Assembly: GCF_022647325.1 (NCBI RefSeq)
Contig: NZ_CP071405.1
Coordinates: forward strand, 3,100,001-3,164,000
DNA length: 64,000 nucleotides
DNA from: Pantoea deleyi
GTDB lineage: Bacteria > Pseudomonadota > Gammaproteobacteria > Enterobacterales > Enterobacteriaceae
Direction of reading: 5' to 3'
Both the position numbers and the translations under genes were made by a program. Within the stretch, counting starts at the first letter, position 1, and every line of letters begins with the position of its first letter. The notes beneath the pieces are model-generated. The model had not been told where the DNA came from, made no database searches, and was given only the letters and a program-made list of their open reading frames with translations. Positions 16,158-24,342 of the stretch are shown piece by piece.

Positions 16158-17551
16158 ATCTAAGTGACGTTTCGATTCAGACCCTGCAGCGGGCGATCCG
16201 CCAGGGTGAGATCAGTGCGCATGAGGTGGCGCAGCTGACGCTGCAGGCGATTGAGCAGCACAATCCGGCGCTGAACGCCTGGACGGCGGTCACCGGGCCG
16301 CGCATGCTGCAGGAAGCCCGCGCCGTGGATGCACAGCGGCAGCGTGGTGAGCCCCTGCCGCCGCTAGCGGGCATCCCCTATGCCGTGAAAAACCTGTTTG
16401 ACGTGGCGGGGCACAGCACGCTGGCCGGGGCCAGCCTGTTCCGCGATCGCCCGGCCGCGCAGGCGGATGCCTTTGCTGTCGGGAAACTGCGGGACGCAGG
16501 CGCACTGCTGTCGGGCATGCTGAATATGGATGCCTATGCCTACGGCTTTACCACCGAGAACAGCCACTATGGTGCGACGCGCAATCCCCGCGATCTCAGC
16601 CGCGTGGCGGGCGGCTCGTCCGGTGGCTCCGCGGCCGCCGTGGCCGCCGGGCTGGTGCATTTTTCGCTGGGCACCGACACCAACGGCTCGATTCGGGTGC
16701 CCGCGTCGCTGTGCGGCATTTTTGGCCTTAAGCCCACCTTTGGCCGCCTCTCGCGCAGCGGCAGCCATCCTTTTGTCGCCAGCCTGGACCATATCGGCCC
16801 TCTGGCCCGCCGGGTGGATGACCTCGCGCTGGTCTATGACCAGTTGCAGGGTGCCGATCCCGCTGATGCGTTTCAGGCGAATCATCCGCAGGCCGCCACG
16901 CTGCCTTCGCTGGCTCAGGGCAGCGAAGGCTTACGCTGCGGCGTGCTCGGCGGCTTTTTTGCCCGCTGGTGCGATGAGGATGCCCGCGCCGCCGTCGCGG
17001 CGGGTGCGGCCGCGCTGAACGCGCATGAAGAGGTCCTGATGCCGGAGGCGGAGCTGGCACGCTCGGCGGCGTTTATCATGACCGCCGCAGAGGGCGGCAA
17101 TCACTATCTGCCCGCCCTGCGCCAGGTGCCTGAGCAGTTTGAACCGAACTCACGCGAGCGTCTGCTGGCCGGTGCGATGATGCCAGGAGCCTGGTATGTG
17201 CAGGCGCAGCGTTTCCGTCGCCATTTCCGGCAGCAGGTGTTACCGCTGTTCGACCATTTCGATGTGCTGATCGCCCCGGCGACGCCCTGCAGCGCGATCG
17301 CGATCGGTCAGCAGACGCTGTCGATTCAGGGCGAGTCGCTGCCGGCTAAAGCGAGTATGGGCATGCTGACGCAGCCGATCTCCTTCCTGGGTCTGCCGGT
17401 CTGTACCGTGCCGCTGGCGACCCGGAGTGGCCTGCCGATTGGCTTACAGCTTATCGGCCGACCTTTTGATGAAGAGGCGGTTTTACGTGCTGCCTGGACA
17501 CTGGAACAACGCGGTATCACCCTGCCGCAAATCACGATGGCTGGAGCCTGA
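16154..17551 (+). CDS. hpxY: AtzE-family amidase HpxY
   Basis: A 465-residue amidase-signature enzyme with a complete Ser-cisSer-Lys triad: Lys79 in YAVKNLFDV, Ser155 in GGSSGGSAAA and Ser179 in TDTNGSIRVP. It is closest in arrangement to AtzE, the 1-carboxybiuret hydrolase of cyanuric acid degradation, which needs AtzG. The true substrate here is unknown; oxalurate or a related N-carbamoyl compound would fit the pathway. It overlaps hpxX upstream and shares one base with hpxZ (TGATG). Confidence 0.85.
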   Translation: MNLSDVSIQTLQRAIRQGEISAHEVAQLTLQAIEQHNPALNAWTAVTGPRMLQEARAVDAQRQRGEPLPPLAGIPYAVKNLFDVAGHSTLAGASLFRDRPAAQADAFAVGKLRDAGALLSGMLNMDAYAYGFTTENSHYGATRNPRDLSRVAGGSSGGSAAAVAAGLVHFSLGTDTNGSIRVPASLCGIFGLKPTFGRLSRSGSHPFVASLDHIGPLARRVDDLALVYDQLQGADPADAFQANHPQAATLPSLAQGSEGLRCGVLGGFFARWCDEDARAAVAAGAAALNAHEEVLMPEAELARSAAFIMTAAEGGNHYLPALRQVPEQFEPNSRERLLAGAMMPGAWYVQAQRFRRHFRQQVLPLFDHFDVLIAPATPCSAIAIGQQTLSIQGESLPAKASMGMLTQPISFLGLPVCTVPLATRSGLPIGLQLIGRPFDEEAVLRAAWTLEQRGITLPQITMAGA

Positions 17552-17931
17552 TGAACAGAGAGATTAATTTACCGCAGGTGGTGAACGAGGTGACGGCGCA
17601 GTTTTATCGCTACGAGCAGGCGCTGGTCAGTAATGATGTTGCTGAACTGGATGCGCTGTTCTGGCATGACGCGCGCACCGTGCGACTGGGGGCGGGTGAA
17701 AACCTGTATGGCATTGATGAGATCCGCGCGTTCCGCGCCGCGCGCCCGTCAGCCGGGCTGAACCGGACGCTGCGAAATACCGTCATCACCACCTTTGGCG
17801 AGGATTATGCGGTCTGCAGCACCGAATTTACCCGCGACGGCAGCGAGAAAACGGGCCGCCAGCAGCAGACCTGGGTGCGGATGCCGCACGGCTGGTGCAT
17901 CGTGGCTGCGCAGGTCAGCCTGATGAGCTGA
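17551..17931 (+). CDS. hpxZ: HpxZ, DUF3225 (AtzH-like, SnoaL/NTF2 fold)
   Basis: A 126-residue protein with NTF2-like features: FYRYEQALVSNDVAELDALFWHD at the N-terminus split over two helices, the GENLYGIDEIRAFRAAR segment, and a C-terminal WVRMPHGWCIVAAQVS strand pair. Members are found with AtzE-type amidases; one relative, AtzH, has been reported as a 1,3-dicarboxyurea amidohydrolase. It is the last gene of hpxWXYZ. A catalytic role here is possible but not shown by the sequence. Confidence 0.82.
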   Translation: MNREINLPQVVNEVTAQFYRYEQALVSNDVAELDALFWHDARTVRLGAGENLYGIDEIRAFRAARPSAGLNRTLRNTVITTFGEDYAVCSTEFTRDGSEKTGRQQQTWVRMPHGWCIVAAQVSLMS

Positions 17932-17977
17932 GCCTTCTGACGCCTGACCCCGCAAAGGGCCGGGCGTCATCGCCGCG

Positions 17978-18934
17978 TCAGGGCGCCGGGTGTGTCGCGA
18001 TCCAGTGATCGGCGATCTGCTGGCGGGTACAAATCCAGACATCGTCGTGCTGCTGGATGTGATCGAGAAACTTCTGCAGCGCACGGAATTTGCCCGGTCG
18101 CCCCAGCAGGCGGCAGTGCATGCCGATCGACATCATCTTCGGCGCGGTTTTCCCCTCTTCATAGAGCACATCGAAACTGTCACGCAGATAGGTGAAGAAC
18201 TGGTCGGCCGTGTTAAAGCCCTGCGGCGTGGCAAAGCGCATGTCGTTGCACTCCAGGGTGTAGGGGATGATCAGGTGTGGTTTCACCGTGCCATCCTGAC
18301 AGGTGACCTGCGTCCAGAAAGGCAGATCGTCGCCGTAGTAATCGCTGTCATAGCTGAAGCCCCCCTGCTCCACCACCAGACGACGGGTATTCGGGCTGTC
18401 GCGTCCGGTGTACCAGCCGGTGGGCGCTTTGCCAAAGAGATCCACCAGCACATCGACCGCCTGCTGCATGTGCTGACGTTCGGTTTTTGCATCCATGCCC
18501 TGATAGTGGATCCAGCGCCAGCCGTGGCTGACCACATCGTAATCGGCCTGCTTAATCGCCTCCACGATCTCCGGATGACGCGCCAGCGCCATCGCGACGC
18601 CAAACACCGTCAGCGGCAGGCCGCGCGTCTGAAACTCGTTGTGGATGCGCCAGAATCCGGCGCGGGATCCATACTCATACAGCGACTCCATCGACATGTG
18701 CCGATCGCTATAGCTGGCGGCGCCGATGATGTCGGAGAGGAATTGCTCTGAACCGGCGTCGCCGTGCAGTACGCTGTTTTCAGCGCCCTCTTCGTAGTTC
18801 AGGACAAACTGCACCGCCACGCGGGCGTTGCCTGGCCAGGCGGCGTGCGGTGGATGAGCACCATAACCGATTAAATCGCGCGGATAGTTTTTGTTAAAAC
18901 TGTACTCTTTCTTCTCTGCAGCGTCAGTCATCAC
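17978..18934 (-). CDS. hpxB: Allantoinase, polysaccharide-deacetylase type (PuuE)
   Basis: PuuE-type allantoinases hydrolyse allantoin to allantoate and are unrelated to the AllB amidohydrolase. The 318-residue protein has the NodB-like fold segments RVAVQFVLNYEEG, SHGWRWIHYQGMD, GWYTGRDSPNTRRL and MMSIGMHCRLLGRPG seen in this family. It starts 30 bases after hpxA and is the last gene of hpxS-hpxA-hpxB. The 3' end is convergent with hpxZ, 46 bases away; that gap holds an imperfect TGACGCC/GGGCGTCA inverted repeat without a T-run. Confidence 0.93.
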   Translation of the reverse strand: MMTDAAEKKEYSFNKNYPRDLIGYGAHPPHAAWPGNARVAVQFVLNYEEGAENSVLHGDAGSEQFLSDIIGAASYSDRHMSMESLYEYGSRAGFWRIHNEFQTRGLPLTVFGVAMALARHPEIVEAIKQADYDVVSHGWRWIHYQGMDAKTERQHMQQAVDVLVDLFGKAPTGWYTGRDSPNTRRLVVEQGGFSYDSDYYGDDLPFWTQVTCQDGTVKPHLIIPYTLECNDMRFATPQGFNTADQFFTYLRDSFDVLYEEGKTAPKMMSIGMHCRLLGRPGKFRALQKFLDHIQQHDDVWICTRQQIADHWIATHPAP

Positions 18935-18964
18935 TCGCTTCCTGTCTTAAGTCTGAACGTTCCG

Positions 18965-19696
18965 TTAGTTTAGATGCTCAAAGGCACCTGAGAGAGGTTT
19001 CTGCAAAGGCCAGGCCAGATCGCCCTGTTTGCTGGTGCCAAAGCCCAGCGCCACCAGCGACTCCACCATTTTCACCGCCGCACTGACGCCATCGATCACC
19101 GGCATATCAAGTTCCCGGGTCAGCGAAGCCGCCAGCGTCGCCATGCCGCCGCAGCCCAGCACGATCGCGCCGCTGCCATCTTCACGTTTCGCCTGTATAC
19201 AACGCTGCCGCACTTTCTCCTGAGCCAGACCGCTGCCATCCTCCAGCGCCAGCACCGGTAAATCGATCGCATGCAGTGCGGCACAATGATGGATAAAACC
19301 ATACTGCTGTAACAGATGACGCGCGATGATCAGGGTGCGCGGCAGCGTGGTGACGATAGAGAACCGGGTCGCCAGCAGCGTGGCGGTGTGCATCGCCGCT
19401 TCCGCAATGCCAATCACCGGGCCGCTGGCCAGCTCGCGCGCCGCCAGCAATCCCGGATCGCCGAAGCAGGCGATGACGTGGCCACTGACGCCCTGCGCCC
19501 TGCCCAGCTTAACCTGCTCCAGCACGCCGATGGCGGCGATCGCCTCGTCGAAATGTCCTTCAATGGAGGGGACGCCCTGCGAGGGTGAAACGGCCAGAAT
19601 CTCCGTACCCGGCGCGGCGACGGCCCGTGCGGCCTGACCGATGGTTTCGGTCATCGCCAGGCTGGTGTTGGGGTTGATGACCTGAATGATGCTCAT
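18965..19696 (-). CDS. hpxA: Allantoin racemase
   Basis: HpxA interconverts R- and S-allantoin so that both enantiomers reach the allantoinase. The 243-residue Asp/Glu/hydantoin racemase has INPNTSLAMTE at the start and two catalytic cysteines in the segments VIACFGDPGL and IVLGCGGMA. Its ATG overlaps the stop of hpxS (ATGA at 19693-19696). A hydantoin racemase is the nearest alternative; allantoinase next door settles the choice. Confidence 0.92.
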   Translation of the reverse strand: MSIIQVINPNTSLAMTETIGQAARAVAAPGTEILAVSPSQGVPSIEGHFDEAIAAIGVLEQVKLGRAQGVSGHVIACFGDPGLLAARELASGPVIGIAEAAMHTATLLATRFSIVTTLPRTLIIARHLLQQYGFIHHCAALHAIDLPVLALEDGSGLAQEKVRQRCIQAKREDGSGAIVLGCGGMATLAASLTRELDMPVIDGVSAAVKMVESLVALGFGTSKQGDLAWPLQKPLSGAFEHLN

Positions 19697-20415
19697 GAGG
19701 CCGCTCCGAAGTCTGCGGCAAACAGCCGGGAAAAATCGGGAAGGGTTTCGCCGCTGCGCTCAAAATGCAGGCTGGAAACGATGTGGTCAAAATGGTGCTG
19801 CAGCGCCTCAGTCAGCGGCTCGAGCGCACGCGCACGCAGCCGTTGCAGCAGCGTGGCGTGGTCGTCGCAGCGACAGCCCCGCTGCCAGGGCGCGCCATAC
19901 GCGGCAATCACCAGCGATGAGCGCTGCGTCAGGCTGGTGACCATGCCGGTCAGCACCTGATTGCCGGAGATCGCCTGCAACTGAATATGAAACGCCGCCG
20001 AAAGCCGGATGGCGGCCGGGCCATCATGACTGGCGTGCGCCTGATTCTCCTGCGCGATGAGCTGCTCCAGCGCCACCAGATGCGGCGGCTGAAGATGCGC
20101 CAGCACGGCGGGCAGATTGCCGCACTCGATCAGGCTGCGGGTGGTGAAGATCTCCCGTGCCTCGTCGACGCCCGGCGTCGCGACCTGCGCACCACGTTTG
20201 GGCGTCAGGGTCACCATCTGCACCGCCGCGAGGCGTTGCAACACTTTGCGGATGCCGGTGCGGCTGACGCCAAAGACGCCGGAAAGGGCCTCTTCCGGCA
20301 GCTTGCTGCCCGGCGGCAGCTGGTGCTCAACGATGGCGGTCATCAGCGCCTGGTAAATCCTTTCATCTTTATCCTGCAGCCTGGCCGCGTCATGCTGGCC
20401 TGTTTTATTCGTCAT
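19693..20415 (-). CDS. hpxS: GntR-family (FadR/FCD-type) regulator HpxS
   Basis: A 240-residue regulator with an N-terminal GntR winged helix (about residues 15-80, including LPPGSKLPEEAL and GVSRTGIRKVLQRL) and a C-terminal helical FCD effector domain with histidines suited to metal or ligand binding. It is co-transcribed with hpxA and hpxB and divergent from the NCS1 permease gene. A pair of GTATAC-centred sites in the shared promoter region is the likely operator. Confidence 0.9.
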   Translation of the reverse strand: MTNKTGQHDAARLQDKDERIYQALMTAIVEHQLPPGSKLPEEALSGVFGVSRTGIRKVLQRLAAVQMVTLTPKRGAQVATPGVDEAREIFTTRSLIECGNLPAVLAHLQPPHLVALEQLIAQENQAHASHDGPAAIRLSAAFHIQLQAISGNQVLTGMVTSLTQRSSLVIAAYGAPWQRGCRCDDHATLLQRLRARALEPLTEALQHHFDHIVSSLHFERSGETLPDFSRLFAADFGAAS

Positions 20416-20450
20416 TACATGCTCCGGTCGCTCTCTGTCTGTCGCCTATC

Positions 20451-20480
20451 GTATACGCGAAAAGAAAATATTGTATACAG
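20451..20480. promoter_or_regulatory. Paired GTATAC sites, candidate HpxS operator
   Basis: GTATAC occurs at 20451-20456 (as CGTATACG) and at 20474-20479 (as TGTATACA), centres 23 bp apart, in the 144-base region between divergent hpxS and the permease gene. FadR/FCD-type GntR proteins often bind short palindromes with a TNGTNNNACNA-like pattern. A further GTATAC occurs at 21184 inside the permease gene. Binding by HpxS is inference. Confidence 0.5.
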
Positions 20481-20559
20481 GAAAAGCAATCTGGCCTGAA
20501 TCCTGCAATACCCCTTTACCAGATTATTCATTTCACTCTCGGGTAGAGGAGCAGGTTTT

Positions 20560-22068
20560 ATGCCAGAACATTCCACGGTGGCCAGCACGGCCTCTGAAAC
20601 CAGTACCCGTTACAGCCCACGGCTCTGTAACGAGGACCTGGCCCCCACGCGCGATCAGAACTGGTCGTGGTACAACATTTTCTCCTTCTGGATGTCGGAC
20701 GTGCACAGCATGGGCGGCTATGTGGTGGCCGCCAGCTTCTTTACGCTGGGCCTCGCCAGCTGGCAGGTGCTGCTCTGCCTGCTGGCCGGGATCTGCATTG
20801 TGCAGATCTGTGCCAACCTGGTGGCGAAACCGAGCCAGATGGCAGGCGTGCCCTATGCGGTAATCTGTCGTCAGGCATTTGGCGTGTTTGGCGCGAACAT
20901 CCCGGCGGTGATCCGCGGATTAATTGCGTTTGCCTGGTATGGCATCCAGACCTATCTGGCGGCGAATGCGCTGATGCTGGTGCTGCTGAAGTTCGCGCCG
21001 TCGCTGAACACAATGACGGAGCCGCACTGGCTGGGGCTGTCGCTGCTGGGCTGGTGCTGTTTCGGGGTCATGTGGTTGCTGCAGGCGATGGTGTTCTGGC
21101 ACGGCATGAACGCCATTAAACGGTTTATCGACGTGGCCGGACCAGCGGTCTATGTGGTGATGGTGGCGCTGGCGGGCTGGATTGTATACCAGACCGGTTT
21201 TGATGGGATCTCCTTTACCCTCGCCAGCAAATCACTGTCACCGGGTGAACAGACGTGGCAGATGATCACGGCGACGGCGCTGGTCGTCTCCTACTTCTCC
21301 GGGCCGCTGCTGAACTTCGGTGACTTTTCACGCTACGGTAAAAACATGTCAGAGATCCGGCGCGGTAACCGCTGGGGCCTGCCGTTTAACTTCCTGCTCT
21401 TCTCGGTCGTGACGGTAGTGATCGTCTCCGGCACGCAGTCGCTGTTTGGCAAGATGATTACCGATCCGATCGAAACGGTCAGCATGGTCGGCAACGATCT
21501 GGCCGTGGCGATTGGATTACTGACCATGATTACCGCCACCATCGGCATCAATATCGTGGCGAACTTTGTCTCGCCCGCGTTTGACTTCTCCAACTGTTCA
21601 CCGCAGAAAATCAGCTTCCGCACTGGTGGCATGATCGCCGCGGTAGGATCGGTGCTGCTGACGCCGTGGAACCTCTTCCAGTCACCCGAGCTGATCCACT
21701 ATACCCTCGACGTGCTGGGCTCCTTTATCGGGCCGCTGTTCGGGATCCTGCTGACCGACTTCTATCTGATTAAACGTGGACGTATCTCGGTCGACGATCT
21801 GTTTAACGACACGCCGTCGGGCCGCTACTGGTATCGCGGTGGCTTCAATCCCAAAGCGATTGCCGCGCTGCTGCCGTCGGTGGCGATCTGCCTGGTGATC
21901 AGCTTTATTCCTTCCCTGCATGAGGTGGCAAACTTCAGCTGGTTTATCGGTGCCGCCCTGGCCGCAGGCTGTTATCGCTTTATCGCCCGTGAAGAGCGTG
22001 AGGCGGGAGATGACGCGCGCTGGCATCATGAAGGCATGACGCCGAAGAAACAGGCTGCCGTGGAATAG
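20560..22068 (+). CDS. NCS1-family permease, probably allantoin/ureide importer
   Basis: A 502-residue integral membrane protein of the nucleobase-cation-symport-1 family. Typical segments are the N-terminal NEDLAPTRDQNWSWYNIFSFWMSDVHS, written here as two pieces (NEDLAPT and NIFSFWMSDVHS), plus AFAWYGIQTYLAANAL and about twelve hydrophobic helices. Family members carry allantoin, hydantoins, uracil, cytosine or purines; divergence from the allantoin racemase/allantoinase operon with a shared promoter region makes allantoin the best guess. A bidirectional terminator follows directly. Confidence 0.88.
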   Translation: MPEHSTVASTASETSTRYSPRLCNEDLAPTRDQNWSWYNIFSFWMSDVHSMGGYVVAASFFTLGLASWQVLLCLLAGICIVQICANLVAKPSQMAGVPYAVICRQAFGVFGANIPAVIRGLIAFAWYGIQTYLAANALMLVLLKFAPSLNTMTEPHWLGLSLLGWCCFGVMWLLQAMVFWHGMNAIKRFIDVAGPAVYVVMVALAGWIVYQTGFDGISFTLASKSLSPGEQTWQMITATALVVSYFSGPLLNFGDFSRYGKNMSEIRRGNRWGLPFNFLLFSVVTVVIVSGTQSLFGKMITDPIETVSMVGNDLAVAIGLLTMITATIGINIVANFVSPAFDFSNCSPQKISFRTGGMIAAVGSVLLTPWNLFQSPELIHYTLDVLGSFIGPLFGILLTDFYLIKRGRISVDDLFNDTPSGRYWYRGGFNPKAIAALLPSVAICLVISFIPSLHEVANFSWFIGAALAAGCYRFIAREEREAGDDARWHHEGMTPKKQAAVE

Positions 22069-22076
22069 CAGACAGC

Positions 22077-22109
22077 AAAAAGCCGATTCATTTCTGAATC
22101 GGCTTTTTT
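22077..22109. terminator. Bidirectional terminator between permease gene and tRNA-Asp
   Basis: A stem of AAAAAGCCGATTCA against TGAATCGGCTTTTT with a 4-nt loop gives a long hairpin with a T-run on both strands. It can end the plus-strand permease transcript and the minus-strand tRNA-Asp transcript. Confidence 0.88.
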
Positions 22110-22116
22110 AAAAGAT

Positions 22117-22193
22117 TGGCGGAACGGACGGGGCTCGAACCCGCGACCCCCTGCGTGACAGGCAGGTATTCTAACCAACTGAACTACCGCTCC
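22117..22193 (-). tRNA. aspV: tRNA-Asp (GUC), aspV position
   Basis: The 77-base minus-strand gene folds as a standard tRNA: acceptor GGAGCGG/CCGTTCC, D-arm AGTTCAGTTGGTTAGA, anticodon loop CTGTCAC with GUC, T-arm GGGTTCGAACCC, and an encoded CCA end. It is identical over all 77 bases to the copy at 28770-28846. Its place next to dnaQ matches E. coli aspV. The accessory methionine-salvage and ureide genes lie immediately beyond it. Confidence 0.97.
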
Positions 22194-22223
22194 GCGCTTT
22201 GTTCCCCGTCGAGAACGAGGCGC

Positions 22224-22252
22224 ATAGTAATAGCAGGCTGGTACGGCGTCAA
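22224..22252 (-). promoter_or_regulatory. Promoter of tRNA-Asp (aspV)
   Basis: On the minus strand TTGACG and TACTAT are separated by 17 bp and followed by the GC-rich discriminator GCGCCTCG, the pattern of stable-RNA promoters under stringent control. The tRNA begins about 31 bases after the -10 hexamer. Confidence 0.7.
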
Positions 22253-22327
22253 CGCTTTTTCCTGGCGAATAAATCGTTTGCTGTTTTTTTCAACTTGTCG
22301 CTGTTTTTATCCGCAAAATCACAGGGT

Positions 22328-23059
22328 TCAGCCCCGCCACAGGCAGCTGCCGCCCTTTTTCATCACCAGATCCAGACGGGACTCATGGGCAACCACCTCT
22401 TCGTCGCTGGCCGTCACCACCCGCAGTGCAGAGGCCGGGCGCACGATGCGCTGGATGCTTTCACCCTGCGCCTGACGGGCGCTTTCACTTTCTGACAGGA
22501 AGGAGAGCGACGTCTGCCCGCCGGTCATGGTCAGGAAGACTTCCGCCAGAATCTCGGCATCGAGCAGTGCGCCGTGCAGGGTACGCTTGCTGTTATCTAT
22601 CTCGTAGCGTGAGCAGAGCGCATCGAGGCTGTTACGCTTGCCGGGGAACATGCGACGCGCCAGGGCGAGGCTGTCAGTGATCTTACAAAAGGCTTCGGTT
22701 TTCTCTATGCCGCGGTTCAGCTTTGAAAACTCATAGTCCATAAAGCCGATATCAAACGGCGCGTTGTGGATCACAAGTTCCGCGCCCCGGATATAGTCCA
22801 GGAACTCATCCGCAATTTCGCTGAAGGCGGGCTTGTCAGCCAGGAACTCATCTGCAATACCGTGAACGCCAAAAGCTTCCGGATCCACCAGCCGATCGGG
22901 CTTGAGGTACATGTGGAAATTGTTACCGGTCAGGCGACGGTTGATCACCTCCACCGCACCAATCTCGATGATGCGATGCCCCTCATAATGTGCCCCGATC
23001 ATGTTCATGCCGGTGGTTTCAGTATCGAGAACGATCTGGCGGTTATTTGCAGTGCTCAT
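22328..23059 (-). CDS. dnaQ: DNA polymerase III epsilon subunit (proofreading exonuclease)
   Basis: DnaQ is the 3'-5' exonuclease of the Pol III core. The 243-residue length equals that of E. coli. The DEDDh catalytic residues are visible: Asp12 and Glu14 in VLDTETTG, the aspartate in NAPFDIGF, and His/Asp in LHGALLDAE. The sliding-clamp binding peptide QTSLSFL follows, then a C-terminal alpha-binding segment. It is divergent from rnhA with only 54 bases between the starts, as in E. coli, so their promoters overlap. Confidence 0.97.
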   Translation of the reverse strand: MSTANNRQIVLDTETTGMNMIGAHYEGHRIIEIGAVEVINRRLTGNNFHMYLKPDRLVDPEAFGVHGIADEFLADKPAFSEIADEFLDYIRGAELVIHNAPFDIGFMDYEFSKLNRGIEKTEAFCKITDSLALARRMFPGKRNSLDALCSRYEIDNSKRTLHGALLDAEILAEVFLTMTGGQTSLSFLSESESARQAQGESIQRIVRPASALRVVTASDEEVVAHESRLDLVMKKGGSCLWRG

Positions 23060-23113
23060 AAGACCCGTTTTATGTCAGACTTGGCGTTTTTGTCAGAAGG
23101 AAGTCTACCAGAG

Positions 23114-23581
23114 ATGCGCAAACAGGTAGAAATATTCACCGATGGATCCTGCCTGGGGAATCCCGGCCCCGGCGGTTATGGGGCGATTTTACGCTACGGC
23201 CAGCATGAAAAAACCTTCAGCGCGGGCTATCGTCTCACGACCAATAACCGGATGGAGCTGATGGCGGCCATCGTCTCGCTTGAGGCGCTCACCCAGCCGT
23301 GCGACGTGGTGCTCAGCACCGACAGTCAGTATGTGCGTCAGGGGATCACCAGCTGGATCCACAACTGGAAAAAACGCGGCTGGAAAACGGCCGACAAAAA
23401 GCCGGTGAAGAATGTCGACCTCTGGCAGCGTCTCGACGCCGCACTCAGCACGCATAAGATTCAGTGGGAGTGGGTCAAAGGCCACGCCGGTCATCCGGAG
23501 AATGAGCGCTGCGACGTCCTGGCCCGCAGCGCGGCAGAACATCCCGCCTTTGACGATATCGGTTACAAAACCGAATCCTGA
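23114..23581 (+). CDS. rnhA: Ribonuclease HI
   Basis: RNase HI cleaves RNA in RNA-DNA hybrids. The frame is open from 22766, but the ATG at 23114 gives 155 residues, exactly the E. coli length, beginning [21 protein letters not shown] with catalytic Asp10; further acidic residues are in [16 protein letters not shown] and NERCDVLA. The 3' end overlaps the convergent yafS gene by 19 bases. Confidence 0.97.
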   Translation: MRKQVEIFTDGSCLGNPGPGGYGAILRYGQHEKTFSAGYRLTTNNRMELMAAIVSLEALTQPCDVVLSTDSQYVRQGITSWIHNWKKRGWKTADKKPVKNVDLWQRLDAALSTHKIQWEWVKGHAGHPENERCDVLARSAAEHPAFDDIGYKTES

Positions 23582-24300
23582 TCGTCCGCCTGCCGGAACT
23601 GGCGCGTGGCATTGACCGTCTGACGGATTTTGCTGGTGCTGAGGCTCTTCTTTGTCCGGGTCGGCAGCAGCGGGAAGGTACGCTTACGGGCCACCACAAT
23701 GTTCAGACAGCCCAGCGCCGGTAAGTGGGCGCTGATGACTTTCCCGCCCTGCCGATGCCAGGGCAGTACCTGAAACCGGGTGCGGTAGACCACCTCATAG
23801 TTCAGCAGCCCCAGCCAGTCGAGCAACCGCATCTGACTGAACATCCGCCCGCTCCAGGGCGCTTTACGCGCTAATCCCGGCACCATCTTACTCACGCCGA
23901 GCAGGCTGAAGGGATTAAAACCGCTGATGATCATCCAGCCATCGTCAATCAGTACCCGGTCAACTTCCCGTAGCACCCGATGCGGATCCTGACTCCAGGC
24001 AAGGGTATGCGCCATCAGACAGGCGTCGATCGACTTCGACTCGAACGGCAGTTGCATCGGGTCGGCGCGCACCTGAAGCAGTTCGCCCTCCCGGCCCACA
24101 TTTACCTGATGTGAAATAGCACAATTTTCCGTATTGATTTCTGCGCTGAGGTTGCCAAGCTTAAGCATATGAAAGCCATAAAGCTTTCCGAGGTAAGGCT
24201 GAAGCTGCTGCGTCAGCGCATCGCGGAAATAATCTCCCCACGGCATATCGCGCCACGACAGCGGTGCGTTCAGAACCTGGCGTGATTTAGCGGGCTTCAT
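23563..24300 (-). CDS. yafS: Class I SAM-dependent methyltransferase YafS
   Basis: A 245-residue predicted methyltransferase of unknown substrate, syntenic with E. coli yafS between rnhA and gloB. A Rossmann-type methyltransferase core is suggested by [19 protein letters not shown] and the [23 protein letters not shown] segment, split here in two pieces ([12 protein letters not shown] and [10 protein letters not shown]), which is the post-motif II-III region of UbiE-like enzymes. The basic C-terminal tail is variable. It ends inside the 3' end of rnhA and is divergent from gloB. Confidence 0.85.
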   Translation of the reverse strand: MKPAKSRQVLNAPLSWRDMPWGDYFRDALTQQLQPYLGKLYGFHMLKLGNLSAEINTENCAISHQVNVGREGELLQVRADPMQLPFESKSIDACLMAHTLAWSQDPHRVLREVDRVLIDDGWMIISGFNPFSLLGVSKMVPGLARKAPWSGRMFSQMRLLDWLGLLNYEVVYRTRFQVLPWHRQGGKVISAHLPALGCLNIVVARKRTFPLLPTRTKKSLSTSKIRQTVNATRQFRQADDQDSVL

Positions 24301-24342
24301 GCTTTACGCTCTTCCTTTTCCTGCGACCTGCGAGAGGTGATG

